The notes under the pieces: model-generated
Database searches by the model: none
Told to the model about the DNA's origin: nothing
What the model saw: only the letters and a program-made list of their open reading frames with translations
Shown here: positions 1 to 10,391 of the stretch, in pieces
Position numbering within the stretch: the stretch's first letter is position 1
Layout of the letters: every line of letters starts with the position of its first letter
Origin: Cyanophora paradoxa
Lineage: Eukaryota; Glaucocystophyceae; Cyanophorales; Cyanophoraceae
Length of the DNA stretch: 64,000 nt
NCBI GenBank assembly: GCA_004431415.1
Contig: QPMI01000023.1
Span: 1-64,000, forward strand
Direction of reading: 5' to 3'
Position numbers and translations under genes: made by a program

Positions 1-3000
1 AAGCCGCCTCCAGCTCGGCGCGGAAGGCGGTGGCCTCCTGCAGGCGCTGGGCAGAGGGCCTGGCGCCGCTCCTCCGCCTCGCGCGCCTGGCGCGCCGCCA
101 GCGCCCGCCGCTCGCCTCCTGCTGGCCCCGAAGCCCTGGATCGCGGTGAGGACGGCGCCGGGCCGGGAGGGGCTGGGGCCGTCGGCGCTCGCGGAGGAGG
201 CGAGCTCCCGTAGCGCTCGGGCCCGCCGCGTTCGTCGGGGTACCTGCCTTGGATCAGGAGGGGGGCGGGGGGAGGGGGGTACGGGAGGGAAGGCGGGGGT
301 ACGCGGGGCGGACCTGGCGCGGCAGCATCTCGTCGATGCGCTGCTGGCCGGGGCGCTGCTGGGGGCCGTGCGGGGGGCTGGGGCGGGAGGAGGCCGGCGC
401 CGAGTTGCGGGTGCGCTTGCCCTTGCCTTGGTGTGGGGCTTGACGAGGAAGGGCCCGACGTCGGGCGCCGGTCCTTGAACTGGGCGACGGGATCGCGATC
501 GCTCCAGCGCCGGCTGGCTCTCGCCGAGGGAGGCGGGCCTTGGGGCGATGCCGCGGATGTAGGTCTGCCAGACGCCGCGAGCTTGTAGGAGTAGGGGCGG
601 ACCAGGAGCCGAAGCGGCGAGGGTCTCGTCCAGCCGGCCGTTCTCGATGTCGGCGCCGACGGCGGCGGAGGTGTCGGGGCCCTCCGTGCGCGCGATGTAC
701 TCGACGATGCCCGCGACGCTCGTCATGTAGCCCTCGTGTTCGGGGCGGCGACGTAGGTGGTGGGGTCGACGGCGCAGTGGGCGATGATGAGCGGGTGAGG
801 GACAGGAGGCCGTCTCTGCCAGAAGCCGAGGCGCTGCGCCGCAGCCACGCGGCTCGAAGGCCTGGATGCAGGAGGCCTTGCCGTCGGAGAGCGCGTGGAT
901 GATCTTCCACGCGAAGGTGAAGGCGCGACCATGAGCGCCGGCAGCTCGTTCTCGCGGATGTCGGAGTGGAGGTAGGTGCGCTTCTTGGCCGCTTGTGGTC
1001 GAGGGGGATCAGGACGACGCGGGCGAAGAACTCGAGCATGCGGTTCTCGAGCTGCGCCGGGGCAAGTGAGAAGGGCGCCGGGGAAGGGAAGGGGGCAGGG
1101 GAACGGGCGCACCTGCGGGAAGCTGTTGCAGACGATGACAAGCACCTTGCGCGTCGCCTTGGTGCGCACATCGTCGCCGCGGACGTTCTTGAAGTTGCGG
1201 GGTAGGCGTCGCCGGAGCGCATCTTGAGCTCCTCCTCCGAGCAGGCCTTAGGGTCGAGGCCCTCCGCCATCACATGCAGATCGCCTCCTCGCCGCCGTGC
1301 TCCGAGAAGGCGAGCCCTTGGAGGGGCGGTAGACGCAGACGCGGCCCGGCGGCGGCACTCCGTCATGATCTGCGTCACCATCGACTTGCCTGTGCCCGAC
1401 TGGCCCTTGATGATGCCGCAGTACTGCAGCATGGCGCCCTCGGACGGCGGCTCGATCTCCGCGCGGCTCCCGGTCGAGACGGGCTTGTCGCAGAAGTTCC
1501 ACGGCCCGACGAGGTTGAAGGCGTAGAGGACGGCCGCCGCGTAGCCGAACTCGTCGGCCGTCACGTAGCGTTGTCCGCCAGGTGCTTGACGACGTTGGGC
1601 ATGAAGGGTGCAGCATGCCGTACACGGTGGGCCAGTCGCAGGTCTCGGTCGCCTCCTCGATGCCCGCGGGCAGGCGCCCCTGATGTAGCAGGTGTTCATG
1701 TAGCCCGCGTACCGCTCCCGTGCCTCCTCGTGCGTCATGACGAGGACGCAGGCGCTGCCCGTGCTGTCCTGCGGCGCCCGCACCACGAAATCTGCGCAAG
1801 GGGCGTCGGCGGGGGTACGGGGCGGGGCGCAGGGGTACGGGCGGCGACGCGTGTCGCAGGCGAAGGCGAAGCCGGGGATGACGGGCATCTCGGGGCAGAC
1901 GTCCTCGAGTGGAGGGACTCCTCCACGAACGTGCGCGTCCGCCCGAGAGCACTCCTTCGAGAAGGTGAACTCGAAGGAGCCGGGGTTGGACTCGTAGGTC
2001 TTGTGGAAGGTCATCGCCAGCAGCTGGATGACCTCCTTCTCGTCCCGCGCCGGCGTGCCTGTTCGCGCTGACCTTGTCGTACACGAAGAGGTTCGGGAGC
2101 TCGACGTAGAAGGTGGGCGGGGAGTTCGGGCGTAGGGTCTTGGCGCACGATCCGCTGCGCCGGCAAAAGGGGGTTAGCGGGTTCGAACGCGGGGAGGGGG
2201 CGCACCGGCCGAAGGCGGCTCGGGCCAGCGCTTAAGCAGCTGGGCCACGGCCGCCTCCGGCTCTAAGGGGGCGGGGCGCGCAGCTAAGGGGGCGGGGCGC
2301 ACGTTGTCTTGACGAAGAGGCGGAGCGCATCCTGAATGGCGCCTCCTTCTGGACTTGTTGTCCTTGCTGTACGTGTCACGTCGTCGTACTTGGACATGTC
2401 GATCTCGGGCGCCTCGCGCGGCTGCACCGCCAGCTCCGCCGCGCCAGCTCCAGCCTGGTGCGCGCGGCGGCTCGCCGTGCTCTCCGACGCCTGCCGTCGT
2501 CGTGGTCCGCCTCCGCCTCCGCCCGCTGATCGCGCAGCAGCTGCCGCTCGCGCTCGCGCCGTGCTGGGCCGGCGGGAGAGGCGGCCGGCGCGGGGGCCGG
2601 AGGGGGCGGAGGGGCATGTGGCCGAGGGAGGAGGCGGGCGTGGCGACGGGCGTGCCCCGCGGCGGCGAGGGGATGGGCGGGCGAGGGGGGTACCCTGGAG
2701 GAGGGCGGCGGGCGCTGCGAGGGCTGCGAGGGGCGGAAGGGACTGAAGGCCGAGGGGTTGCGCTCGGGCGCCAGGAGACGTCGGAGGCGGCGGGCTGGCG
2801 GGGGGCACGGGGCGGGCGGGCGGCGGGGGAGACGAGGGGCGGCCTGGGCGGCGTCGCGGGCTCGTCGTCCGAGAACTCCTCGATGGGCGGCGGCGGGCGC
2901 GTCGAGGGAGGGGGAGGCGGGAGGGGTAGAACTCGTCGACGGGGGGCTCGGCTCGAAGGTGTCCCCGCCCGCCTCCACCGTCGCCGCAGCTCGCATCGGG

Positions 3001-4912
3001 CTCGCCCTCGCGCTCGCGCTCGCGCTCCAGCTCCATCGCGTACTCTCGCCACCTCAGCTCGCGCGAGGCCTTCGCGTCCGCCGCCGCCGCCAGCGCGGCC
3101 TCATCTCCATCTCGGCTCGGCCTCAGCTCTCCTCTGTGGGCAGGGTCATTCCTTTGCGCCTCTGGAACGCCCTAGGCTCAGAATTAGGGGCGGGGAGGGC
3201 GCACCGGCGCCTTGGGGCCGCCGCTCCATCTCCTCGCCGAGATCGCGCCGGCCGCCGGGGCACCGCCTCCTCCTCCTCGAACCGCAGGTCGATGTAGGCG
3301 GCCTTGCCTTGCCTTGCCTTCGCTGGGCCTGGGCTGGGCCACGCGCATGGCGCGCGCGAGGCTCCGCCGTGATCATGCTGCCGCCGGCCCGGGCGCCCGA
3401 GCGGAGGCCGTCGCCTCGCCGATCGCCGCTGGAAGGCCGCGGCATCGCTGGCGGCGCGCGGCAGGCTCCGCGCCCGCTCCAGCTCCTCCTCCGTGAAGTC
3501 CAGCGCCGGGCCGCGGCGGCGGCCTCGGCCTCGCGCTCCGCCTCGGAATCCGAGTCGGAATCCGAGGACTCCGCGGCCGGAGCATGGGGCGGGGGGGGGC
3601 GGCGGCGGCGGCGGCGGCGGCGCCTTGTCGAAGACGGGGACGAAGAAGGTGAGGGCGAGGTGCGCCGCGGCACCACGTACTTCACGGCGCCGTGGATCAT
3701 GGGCCGCCCGTGCGAGTCCGGCATCGAGCACCGGCGGATGACCTGCGAGGGGGTTTAAATGGCATCTAAATAGTCTAAATAGCATCTAAATAGCATCCAA
3801 ATAGAAACGGCGCACCTGCACGCGGTCGCCGATGGTGACGCCGGCACCTCGAACTCAGGAACCAGGTCGAAGGCGCAGATGCCTGGCGCCGTGGCGGTCC
3901 GGCACGTCCGGCAGCCGCTCCAGCACGATGCGGATGGCGTAGGCGTCGTGAGGACGCCGGTGTCCGGCGCTCGCCCCAGACGCCGAGCTCTCGTGCGCGT
4001 GATGAACGCGCGGCTGTTCCGCATGATGCAGCGCGCCTCGACGCCATGATGCCTTCGCCAGCCTCTGCGGGCCGGCGGGGGTCGGCGGGGAGGGCGGCCG
4101 CGGCTGCACGGGCGCCGGGGGCGCACCTCGGGCGTGTAGGCCGGGTCCGAGCTGAGCACCAGCAGCCAGAGCAGGTGCGGGGCCGCTCCGCATGCGGTTG
4201 AAGTAGAACTCCTCCGGGCCCGCCAGCAGGCCAATCGTGCGCCACTCGCCCTTGGCGATGTGCCGGGGCACGGCGCCATGAGCAGCCGCAGGCGCTGCGC
4301 GCGAACAGCCGGCGGGCGTCGGAATCGCGCCCGGCTTCGGCTTGCTCGGTGTGTCGAAGTTCTCCTCCGTCATGTTCAGCGCCGCGTGCATCGCCGCACG
4401 TCCGCGTCCTGCGAGCGCGGCGGCCTCAGCCGCTGCGAGCCGGGCGCGCGAGGAGAAAGAGGCAGCGAGCACCTCCGCGAGCCGCAGCCGCGACAGGACG
4501 GAGTCGATGGAGAACTGCACCGACGGGCCGGGGGCGCCTCGAGGTTCAAGGTCCGCGCCGCGGCCAGCTTGCGCTTGCGCTCGGCCAGCTCGGTCTTGCG
4601 CAGCACATCCTTGCTGTTCGGGCTGAACTGCATGCCATCCTCCAGCGCACGCGCCTGCGCCTCCTTCGCCTGGTCGCTGATACGCTCGAACACCGTCCAA
4701 TCGACGCCGAAGCTGTCGCCGACGCAGAGAACGTCGTACAGCGTGTTCTTCGCCAGCTTAGCCGGGATCTCCGGAGGGAGCGCGAGCCGAGACATGCTGC
4801 TGCCGCCGATGCTGCCGCCGGTGCTGCGCGCGCTCTGCTGGGAGTGCTGCGCGCGCTGCGAAGGTTCTGGCGCCAAGTTCCAGCCGATTTGAACGAGCGG
4901 CCTGCATTGCAT
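1..4912 (-). CDS. multi-exon gene with P-loop/SF3-like ATPase core (partial, runs off left edge)
   Basis: Reading right to left, the gene opens near 4912 with a low-complexity N-terminus, then a helical module (about 4800-4560) rich in Lys, Glu and Ala. Exons separated by short gtgcg-type introns follow. The recognisable core lies at 2014-720: the Walker A motif GQSGTGKS at 1405-1382, a hydrophobic strand ending in CNSFPQ at 1147-1113, and an R-rich segment starting LENRM after a 61-nt intron (1112-1052). A Walker A followed by an Asn-ending strand and an Arg-containing segment resembles superfamily 3 (D5-like) helicase/ATPases. That family call is inference. A final charged, probably coiled-coil exon continues past position 1. 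The frame must change several times within apparently conserved segments, so the copy has indels, from decay or from sequencing error. A function in DNA replication is possible but not shown. Confidence 0.5.
1052..1112 (-). other. intron of the P-loop gene (61 nt)
   Basis: On the minus strand the donor gtgcgc directly follows the CAG codon of the CNSFPQ strand, and the acceptor cag precedes CTCGAGAACCGC. The join keeps phase 0 and gives FPQ|LENRM. It is typical of introns in this window and shows the ATPase gene is eukaryotic in organisation, not bacterial contamination. Confidence 0.7.
3752..3806. repeat. short tandem repeat with core catctaaatag
   Basis: About four to five degenerate copies of an 11-nt unit (catctaaatag, with shortened and catccaaatag variants) lie inside an intron of the minus-strand P-loop gene. 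The AT-rich tract stands out in GC-rich surroundings. Confidence 0.75.
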
Positions 4913-5070
4913 CGCCGGACTGGGCAGTCAAAAAAAGCGAGAAACCGACGGGGTTCGAGCCAAGGGGGGTACGCATTTTGAGGGGGGGAAGCGGGCTTCA
5001 AGTCTGAGTCTTCGCGAGTTGGGGAGGAACAAGCCAGCGGGGTACGACGTTGAACGGAATCCGTTGAGAC

Positions 5071-8000
5071 ATCGCGGGCAGTAACACTCGCGATGCAGGC
5101 GGCGACTTCCGCTCGTGCGCGAAGCAGCAGCAGCCCGGCGAGCAGGACAGCATAGCCCGCGATCTCGGCAGCCTGTCGGCGGAGGAGGCGCTCAACGCGA
5201 TGACCTGCGATAGCGTGTTCAACTCGGCCGGCGTGCCGCGCTTCGAGCCGTTCGGCGGGCTGAAGAAGATCCAGAACACGGACGGCCACCCGAAGCGCTT
5301 GAAGACCAAGGGCCAGTTCACGCCGGTGAATAAGTTCAACGAGGTTCGCGGTTTCGCCCGCACCGCTTCGGCCCCGGCTCACATGCCCGGCTCGCGTGCC
5401 CCGCGCGCAGATCGTGCCTTACAGCATTCACGAGCTGCCGGAGCATGTGAAGGCGAAGTACGGCTTCACGCACGGCGATGTGGCGCTGTTGCTGATGTCC
5501 GACAATGCGGCGGCGGGCTGCTTCAACAGCATCGCGCTCCATCGCGATTTCCATCCGCGCGCGATCTTCTCCGGCACTCCGGAGCAGAAGGAGTTCCTCG
5601 CGGACCTCAAATCCGGCAGCGGCGGCGCCACGGGGTGAGGGCCCTTCCCTGCGCTCGCGTGCCCGCGCTTGCTCACGCGCGGGCCGCTGCAGCTCTTGAT
5701 CGCGCGGGATCAGTGCCTGGCGTCGGTGACGGAGAAGGAGAAGGCCAGCCCGTCCGGCCTCGGCGTTCGGTGCGATTACGTCATCGTCACAAGCGCATCA
5801 ACCCGACGTACGCCAAGAAGTACGACCTCAACTTCGTCTACGTGAAGGAGGGGCCGCCGGCCTCGCAGTACACCGTCACCGTCCAGGCCGGCATCTGCGC
5901 CGGCGAGACCATCCAAGGCGCGTACCACGGCGTCGGCACGCTCCGTCCGGCGGCTTCTTCGACGTCGTTGATCACATGTTCTCTCCTGCGCCGATGACAT
6001 TTACGTGCGCGAGAGCCGCCCTTTCCCCTTTCCCCTGCCCTGCGCGCGCTAAGGTCGCGTCCGCAGGTCGGGGAGAACCGAGCGCGGAGAGCCGCTGGGC
6101 TACGCGTACTGGCTGGTCAGCGTGCAGAAGGTGCTCTCCTGCGGCCCTTCTGAGTACGCCAGCGTCTGCGACTCCGGCATGCGGCCCAGCTCCAGCTTCT
6201 CGTGGATCAGGGCCGGAGCGACGAGACCCGCCAGCGCCACCGCGATCTCGCGCGGACGGCCGTGCTGAAGCTGGAGGAGGTTCTGCGCGAGGGCCACCAA
6301 ACGGGCCGGCCCGCGCCCGTGAGATCTCTCGGCGGCCATCTCCGTGATCGTCGGCGAGCTCTCGCACACGGTCCGCCGCCGCCCCGCTTAGCCCGCCTCT
6401 CCTCCTGACCCCGGGCCCTCGGAGCGCAGGAGGAGTCGGACGTTCTCACGGCGCGGGCGGACGAGTTCAGCGCCAGGCGGAGAAGATCAAGTGCTGGTAC
6501 GAGAAGGTGAAGAAGGCGGAGGAGACGGACCTGCGCGACTGGGGCAGCAAGAGCGGCGACGCCGATTCGACCGCGACAAGCTCAAGCGCGTCTTCTTCTG
6601 GATGCGCATCTGCGCCAAGCTGGAGGCGCTGATGGACGAGTGGCACATCGAGGGCGTCCGTCTGGCGAAGGCGATGATCGCCATGGAGTGGGGCCAGGCC
6701 ACCGGCGCGCAAGGAGTGCAGCATGCTGGCCAAGGAGATCGGCCGCGGGGCCGCTACATCAAGGAGGTGGCCTACGGCATCGAATGTGCGTCCGCCCCGC
6801 CTTGGCCTGCGCCCCCGCCCTTGGCCTGCGCCCCGCGCTCTCCCCGCTCACCCCTCTCCGCAGTTACCATCCCGCTCGTCCAATTCTTCCAGCGCGAGTT
6901 TGTGCTGATCCAGGCTCCATCATCAAGATCGGGTCGCTCTCCGCCAAGGAGGTGGACGAGGCAAGGGACGAGGGCCAGGCGGAGGCGGAGGCGCGCTGGG
7001 ACGATGCGGCGTTCAGCGCCGTCTGGGGCGTCGGGGACAACGCGCTCTCGCCCCCGCCCGTTCGGCTTCAGCGGGCGGCCCGCGCTGGCGTTCGACGAGC
7101 ACGGCCTCCCCGAGCTGGCGGAGGCGGACGCCGTCGGCTTCAACTGGGCGACGTTCGAGGCCCGCATCGACGAGAAGGCGAAGGAGGCGCAGATGCGGCT
7201 GCTGGAGGAGGGCCTCGTCCCGGCGCCGGTGCCCGCGCCCTTCCCCTTCCTCTCCTCCTCGGCCCTCTCACCGCCTCCTCCAGCCCCCGGCGTCCTCGGC
7301 TCCGGCGCCTTGGCTCCGGCGCCCTCGCCCCGGCCTCTGCCCACCTACGGAGAGAGGTGCGCCACGGCGCCGATTGCGCCCTCAACGGCTCCCACCTCCT
7401 GCCCGCCAAGAAGGCCCGCCTCGGCTCTTCTCACCCCACCCTCTCAGCCCGGTGAGTGACTCTGAATCGGAGGGCTCGGAGGCCTATAGCACGCCCCGCG
7501 ACCCGACGCCCGCCCCACAAGGCCGGCGCCTTCGGCTTCTGTGAGTGACGCCCCGCGCAGGCCTGCCGACGCCGCCCGTCGCCACCGCACCGTCTTCGTC
7601 CAGGTGAGTGCCAGGGCTGCCGCGAGTGGCGGCTCGAGAACTTCTCGGCTCAGGTCCCGCCACGCAGCAGGCCGGCGCGATCCCGGCCTCGCCGCCCGTG
7701 ACCGTCGACGTCGAGGGCGGTATGTTCGAGATGGAGCTGGAGCCGGCGCCCTCGCAGGCCTCGCCACCCAGGGCTCGGCCCGGGCTCGCCGCCGCCGTCC
7801 CAGCCTCCTCCCGCTGGTGCACGCCAACTCCAACATCTTCGAGGGCTGCTGAGGGCCCTGAAACGGTGCGCGCAGGCCCGTCCCGCCCTCCCAGAGCAAG
7901 TGGTCCACAACGCCATAGTGGACGCCATGTGGGATAACAGGGGCCGCCTCCCCACCCTTCCGCTACGTCTCTATGGCCCTCCGCGGCCTCGCCTTCCCGC

Positions 8001-8096
8001 CCCCTGCACCGAGCAGCTCAACCAAATCCTGCGCGGTCTGATTCATTACAGACTCGCCTACCGGCTGGGCCTGAGCTACACCAAGCTACGGTGAGT
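5071..8096 (+). CDS. multi-exon gene of unknown function, divergent from the P-loop gene
   Basis: The frame is open from about 5071; the true start is unclear (an in-frame ATG lies at 5200, but upstream codons look like coding sequence too). Exons visible are 5071-5350, about 5407-5637, 5790-5990, 6460-6785 and 6863-7230, with gtgcg or gtgag introns. The product looks soluble and rich in charged helices: a Lys/Glu-rich stretch at 6475-6785 and a segment at 7130-7212 with the pattern W-x2-FE then a run ending AKEAQxRxLExG. That pattern also occurs in the opposite-strand neighbour. I do not recognise the family. Several frame changes are needed. The last coding stretch (about 7900-8090) ends at a textbook donor, gtgagt at 8091, with no convincing downstream exon, so the 3' end may have been cut off by the insertion that follows. 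Confidence 0.45.
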
Positions 8097-8174
8097 CCGA
8101 CAAGCCCTGTCCGGGTCCGGGAAAATTTATATTAAGATTCCAAGACCTGGGACAGAAGTAGTCTGACAAGAGAC

Positions 8175-8224
8175 GTGTCCGGACCTCCCAATAATCATAT
8201 AGAGTATTGGAAAGGTCCGGACAC
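8175..8224. terminator. strong hairpin between convergent genes
   Basis: A 12-bp perfect inverted repeat, GTGTCCGGACCT (8175-8186) with AGGTCCGGACAC (8213-8224), continues after a small bulge into CCAATA/TATTGG (8088-type stem at 8188-8193 with 8205-8210) around an AT-rich loop. It touches the stop codon of the minus-strand exonuclease ORF and lies downstream of the plus-strand gene. A transcription-end or RNA-processing hairpin is the simplest reading. Some large DNA viruses of protists place palindromes at transcript ends, but that link is inference. Confidence 0.6.
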
Positions 8225-8878
8225 TAGAGGAGGGCGTACGACTTAAACTCGCGCAGCGCCGCCTGCTCCTCGCTGAGGTTCTCTGACTTCATTCGATCGC
8301 TGTAGGGCTCGGGCGGCGTGCCCTCCTTGACGTGCATCCAAAATAGATGTAAGCACTTCCTCATGAGCTTGATGTACCTCTCGTCCCGTCTGACGTACCA
8401 CGTTTGCACGCGCAGAGGAGTGAAGCAAAAAAGTTCGGCCACTCGCGGCCCGTTATGTCCAGCAGGCCTGGAGCTGGGGCATGTAATAAGTTGGGACCTT
8501 TTCGTAGAGTTCTTGTTTGTAGGGGCATTTTATTTCAAGTATACGATCGCTTCCAATCAGCCCGTCCGGGCTGCCCGCCAGGAAGGGCAGTTCCTTATGT
8601 TCGTGCAATCCAGTATGTTGCACGTCCACGTTGTTGTTCGACGTTTTGTAGAGAGAGACCGCGAGGGGCTCATAGTCATGCCCATAGGTTAGGGCAGGGT
8701 TGTCAAAGTTGTTTTCCTCCGCTATCCCGCTTAGCTCCGCCCACAGGCGGGCCCTGGATTTCCAGGGGTTTATGCCGCACGCAGCCGCAAAATTAGATGC
8801 AGTTAGTTTTTCACGGCGCGCCGCGTGCCACGCTGCGCTCCCCTGTTGCAAAGTCTCGCAATTTGTATCGGTATGCAT
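8224..8878 (-). pseudogene. YqaJ/lambda-type recombinase exonuclease, frameshifted
   Basis: The frame starts at ATG 8878 and runs to 8453, then continues in other frames to a stop at 8226-8224. The N-terminal part has an R-rich LTASNFA-type segment and a GINPW turn. The catalytic region has GSPDGLI followed by ILEIKCPYK, the D...ExK metal-binding pattern of the PD-(D/E)xK nucleases of the YqaJ/lambda exonuclease family. These are 5'-3' exonucleases that work in recombination or genome processing, and they are common in phages and in large DNA viruses and virus-like elements of protists. At least two one-base shifts are needed near 8450 and 8415 (a T6 run is nearby). The C-terminal segment with its repeated Tyr/Arg/Trp residues looks intact after the shifts. 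No introns are visible, unlike the flanking host genes. Confidence 0.7.
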
Positions 8879-8928
8879 AGCGTAGCCTCGCAGTAGCGTT
8901 TAGAATTTCTTGATGTGTGCAATTGCAA

Positions 8929-9377
8929 ATGTCGGATGCAGAGGAAGCGCCCAGGGACGTGATCGCACAGTTCATAGATCAGGTCAAGGACCTTAGACGC
9001 TGGGTGGTAGAGCAGGCCTCGCGACCGAATCGACAGCGCCAACCCTGGCCGGTGCTAGAGCTGGCCCGGGCAGGGTGGCTAGACACGCATTACAACTCTG
9101 GCGGGGCCTTTACGTTCGGAGCCACGACGAGGGCAGGATTATCGACGAGTTCAAGCGCATCTGGTTCGCCCTGGGCTCCAAGCTCAGCATACTCTCGACC
9201 CTCCCGGACCACATTCGCATGCAAATCCTCGAGTGGTACGCGAAGGCAAGGGACTCGCAATGGGACGACGTAAATTTGCGCGACCTCTCGCGCTTGCGCT
9301 CGGCTGTGACGGCGTATGTCACAAACTATGATTATCACGTCAAAAAGCCCAATTCGAAGTTGAGCCAATTCCGATGA
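8929..9377 (+). CDS. small viral-like ORF A1 (one apparent frameshift)
   Basis: ATG 8929, stop TGA 9375-9377. The span is not a multiple of three: the first part (acidic start, IAQFIDQVKDLRRWVVE helix) joins the second (RIIDEFKRIWFALGSK helix, then TLPDHIRMQILEWYAK) only with a one-base shift near the G4 run at about 9102-9106. The product is about 149 aa and mostly helical. The family is not recognised. The second half resembles ORF A2b downstream, so A1 is one member of a local duplication. Its stop overlaps the ATG of the next ORF (ATGA), a compact arrangement unusual for this genome. Confidence 0.5.
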
Positions 9378-9622
9378 ATCTGGTACCCTGGGATGGGAAG
9401 AGTACCCCGAGTACTCGTGGAACAGGGGCCTCAACCCCCGCGCCAGGCCCTGCCAGCCCCGCCCGCCCCACCGATAAACGCCCCGCCCCGCGTGACGTCA
9501 GACGGGACATACGCGAATGGGAGGAGTGGAGCAACGACCCGAAGAACTGGCTACCCGGGGAGGCCGAGCTGCGGAAGCGCGCGAGGCTGATGCCCGGCGA
9601 CAGGTACCCCGACCGCGAGTAG
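9374..9622 (+). CDS. small viral-like ORF B1
   Basis: 82 aa. It starts at an ATG overlapping the stop of ORF A1. The N-terminal half is Pro/Ser/Thr-rich. The C-terminal half is charged, with REWEEWSNDPKNW and then PGEAELRKRARL. The same signature recurs in ORF B2 (REWMDDTSHW, then QGEAELRKFGRF), so the two are paralogs. The family is not recognised. It may be a structural or DNA-binding protein of a mobile element, but nothing in the sequence proves this. Confidence 0.5.
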   Translation: MNLVPWDGKSTPSTRGTGASTPAPGPASPARPTDKRPAPRDVRRDIREWEEWSNDPKNWLPGEAELRKRARLMPGDRYPDRE

Positions 9623-9629
9623 GGGTACA

Positions 9630-9641
9630 GGTATAAATTCT
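9630..9641 (+). promoter_or_regulatory. TATA-box-like element upstream of ORF A2a
   Basis: The sequence ggtataaattct sits about 20-27 nt before the ATG at 9657. It is a close match to a TATA box in a region otherwise poor in A/T. The spacing would give a very short 5' leader, as in compact viral genes. No comparable element was seen in front of the flanking host genes. Confidence 0.35.
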
Positions 9642-9656
9642 CACCGAGCCGCGAGC

Positions 9657-9902
9657 ATGGCGCGAACACGCGAGTCCGACGTGCTGTACAACAACGGCGA
9701 CCTGGACGGGGAGATTCGACAGCGGAACGTGGACTTGGAGGATGCGAACGCAGTGCTGGAGGGGAGGCGCACGTCCTCAGGGGGCGGCTCGCCGGCGGAG
9801 AACTTCATGGAGCGCGTGCTCTACCTTGTGCGCTGGATTAGAGACGAATTCCACGACGAGCGAGAGCTCCCGGACAGGGAGATGATCAGGGCGCGGGCTT
9901 GA
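9657..9902 (+). CDS. small viral-like ORF A2a
   Basis: 81 aa, ATG 9657, stop TGA 9900-9902 overlapping the next ATG (TGATG). It is charged and helical. The segment ERVLYLVRWIRDEF resembles the first helix of ORF A1 (QFIDQVKDLRRWV). A2a and A2b together correspond to the single ORF A1, so the ancestral gene was either split here or fused in A1. The family is unknown. Confidence 0.45.
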   Translation: MARTRESDVLYNNGDLDGEIRQRNVDLEDANAVLEGRRTSSGGGSPAENFMERVLYLVRWIRDEFHDERELPDREMIRARA

Positions 9903-10153
9903 TGGGTATGACAGAGAACCCGAGATCGTACCTGAGGCGCGAACGCAGGGATCTGAACGGCGATTGGGCCGACCTGCAAGCGCTGTGGACGGCCTTTGCG
10001 AACCGCAAGAGCCAGATCCTTGCCCTGCCCGCGCAGGTACAGCAGCGTATCATTGATTTCGTAGCCCCCTGGCGCGACGAGTCCCTCCAGCAGCCATTCA
10101 TGCAACCACGCTTCCTCTCCGGCTCAGGAGCGCGTTCTTCCACTTGGCCGTGA
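9902..10153 (+). CDS. small viral-like ORF A2b
   Basis: The ATG overlaps the stop of A2a. The helical region DWADLQALWTAFANRKSQIL followed by LPAQVQQRIIDF matches the second half of ORF A1 in order and spacing of aromatic and hydrophobic residues. After about residue 65 the frame probably shifts: an alternative frame at 10120-10210 reads a plausible continuation (AFFHLAVSSDRYF), so the stop at 10151-10153 may not be the original C-terminus. Confidence 0.4.
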   Translation: MGMTENPRSYLRRERRDLNGDWADLQALWTAFANRKSQILALPAQVQQRIIDFVAPWRDESLQQPFMQPRFLSGSGARSSTWP

Positions 10154-10194
10154 GCAGCGACCGGTATTTCACACCGCAGAGGATCGTTCACGGC

Positions 10195-10391
10195 GAATTC
10201 GGCATACCCCCGAGTGGCTGAATTTTGCCACCGTACCCCTTCCCACCCGCCTCGAAGGCCCCCCCTCCCCTACCCCCGAGCAGCGTGAGTCACTCAAGCG
10301 TCAGAGGGAGGTACGCGAATGGATGGACGACACCAGCCACTGGGTACAGGGCGAGGCCGAATTACGCAAGTTCGGAAGGTTCGGGCAGTAA
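10195..10391 (+). CDS. small viral-like ORF B2, paralog of B1 (start uncertain)
   Basis: In the frame ending at the TAA at 10389-10391 the sequence reads TPEWLNFATVPLPTRLEG, a Pro-rich stretch, then QREVREWMDDTSHW and GEAELRKFGRF. It therefore matches ORF B1 in both its Pro-rich and its charged half. No clear ATG precedes it; the frame is open upstream into the end of A2b. It is probably the second half of a duplicated A-B gene pair. Confidence 0.45.
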
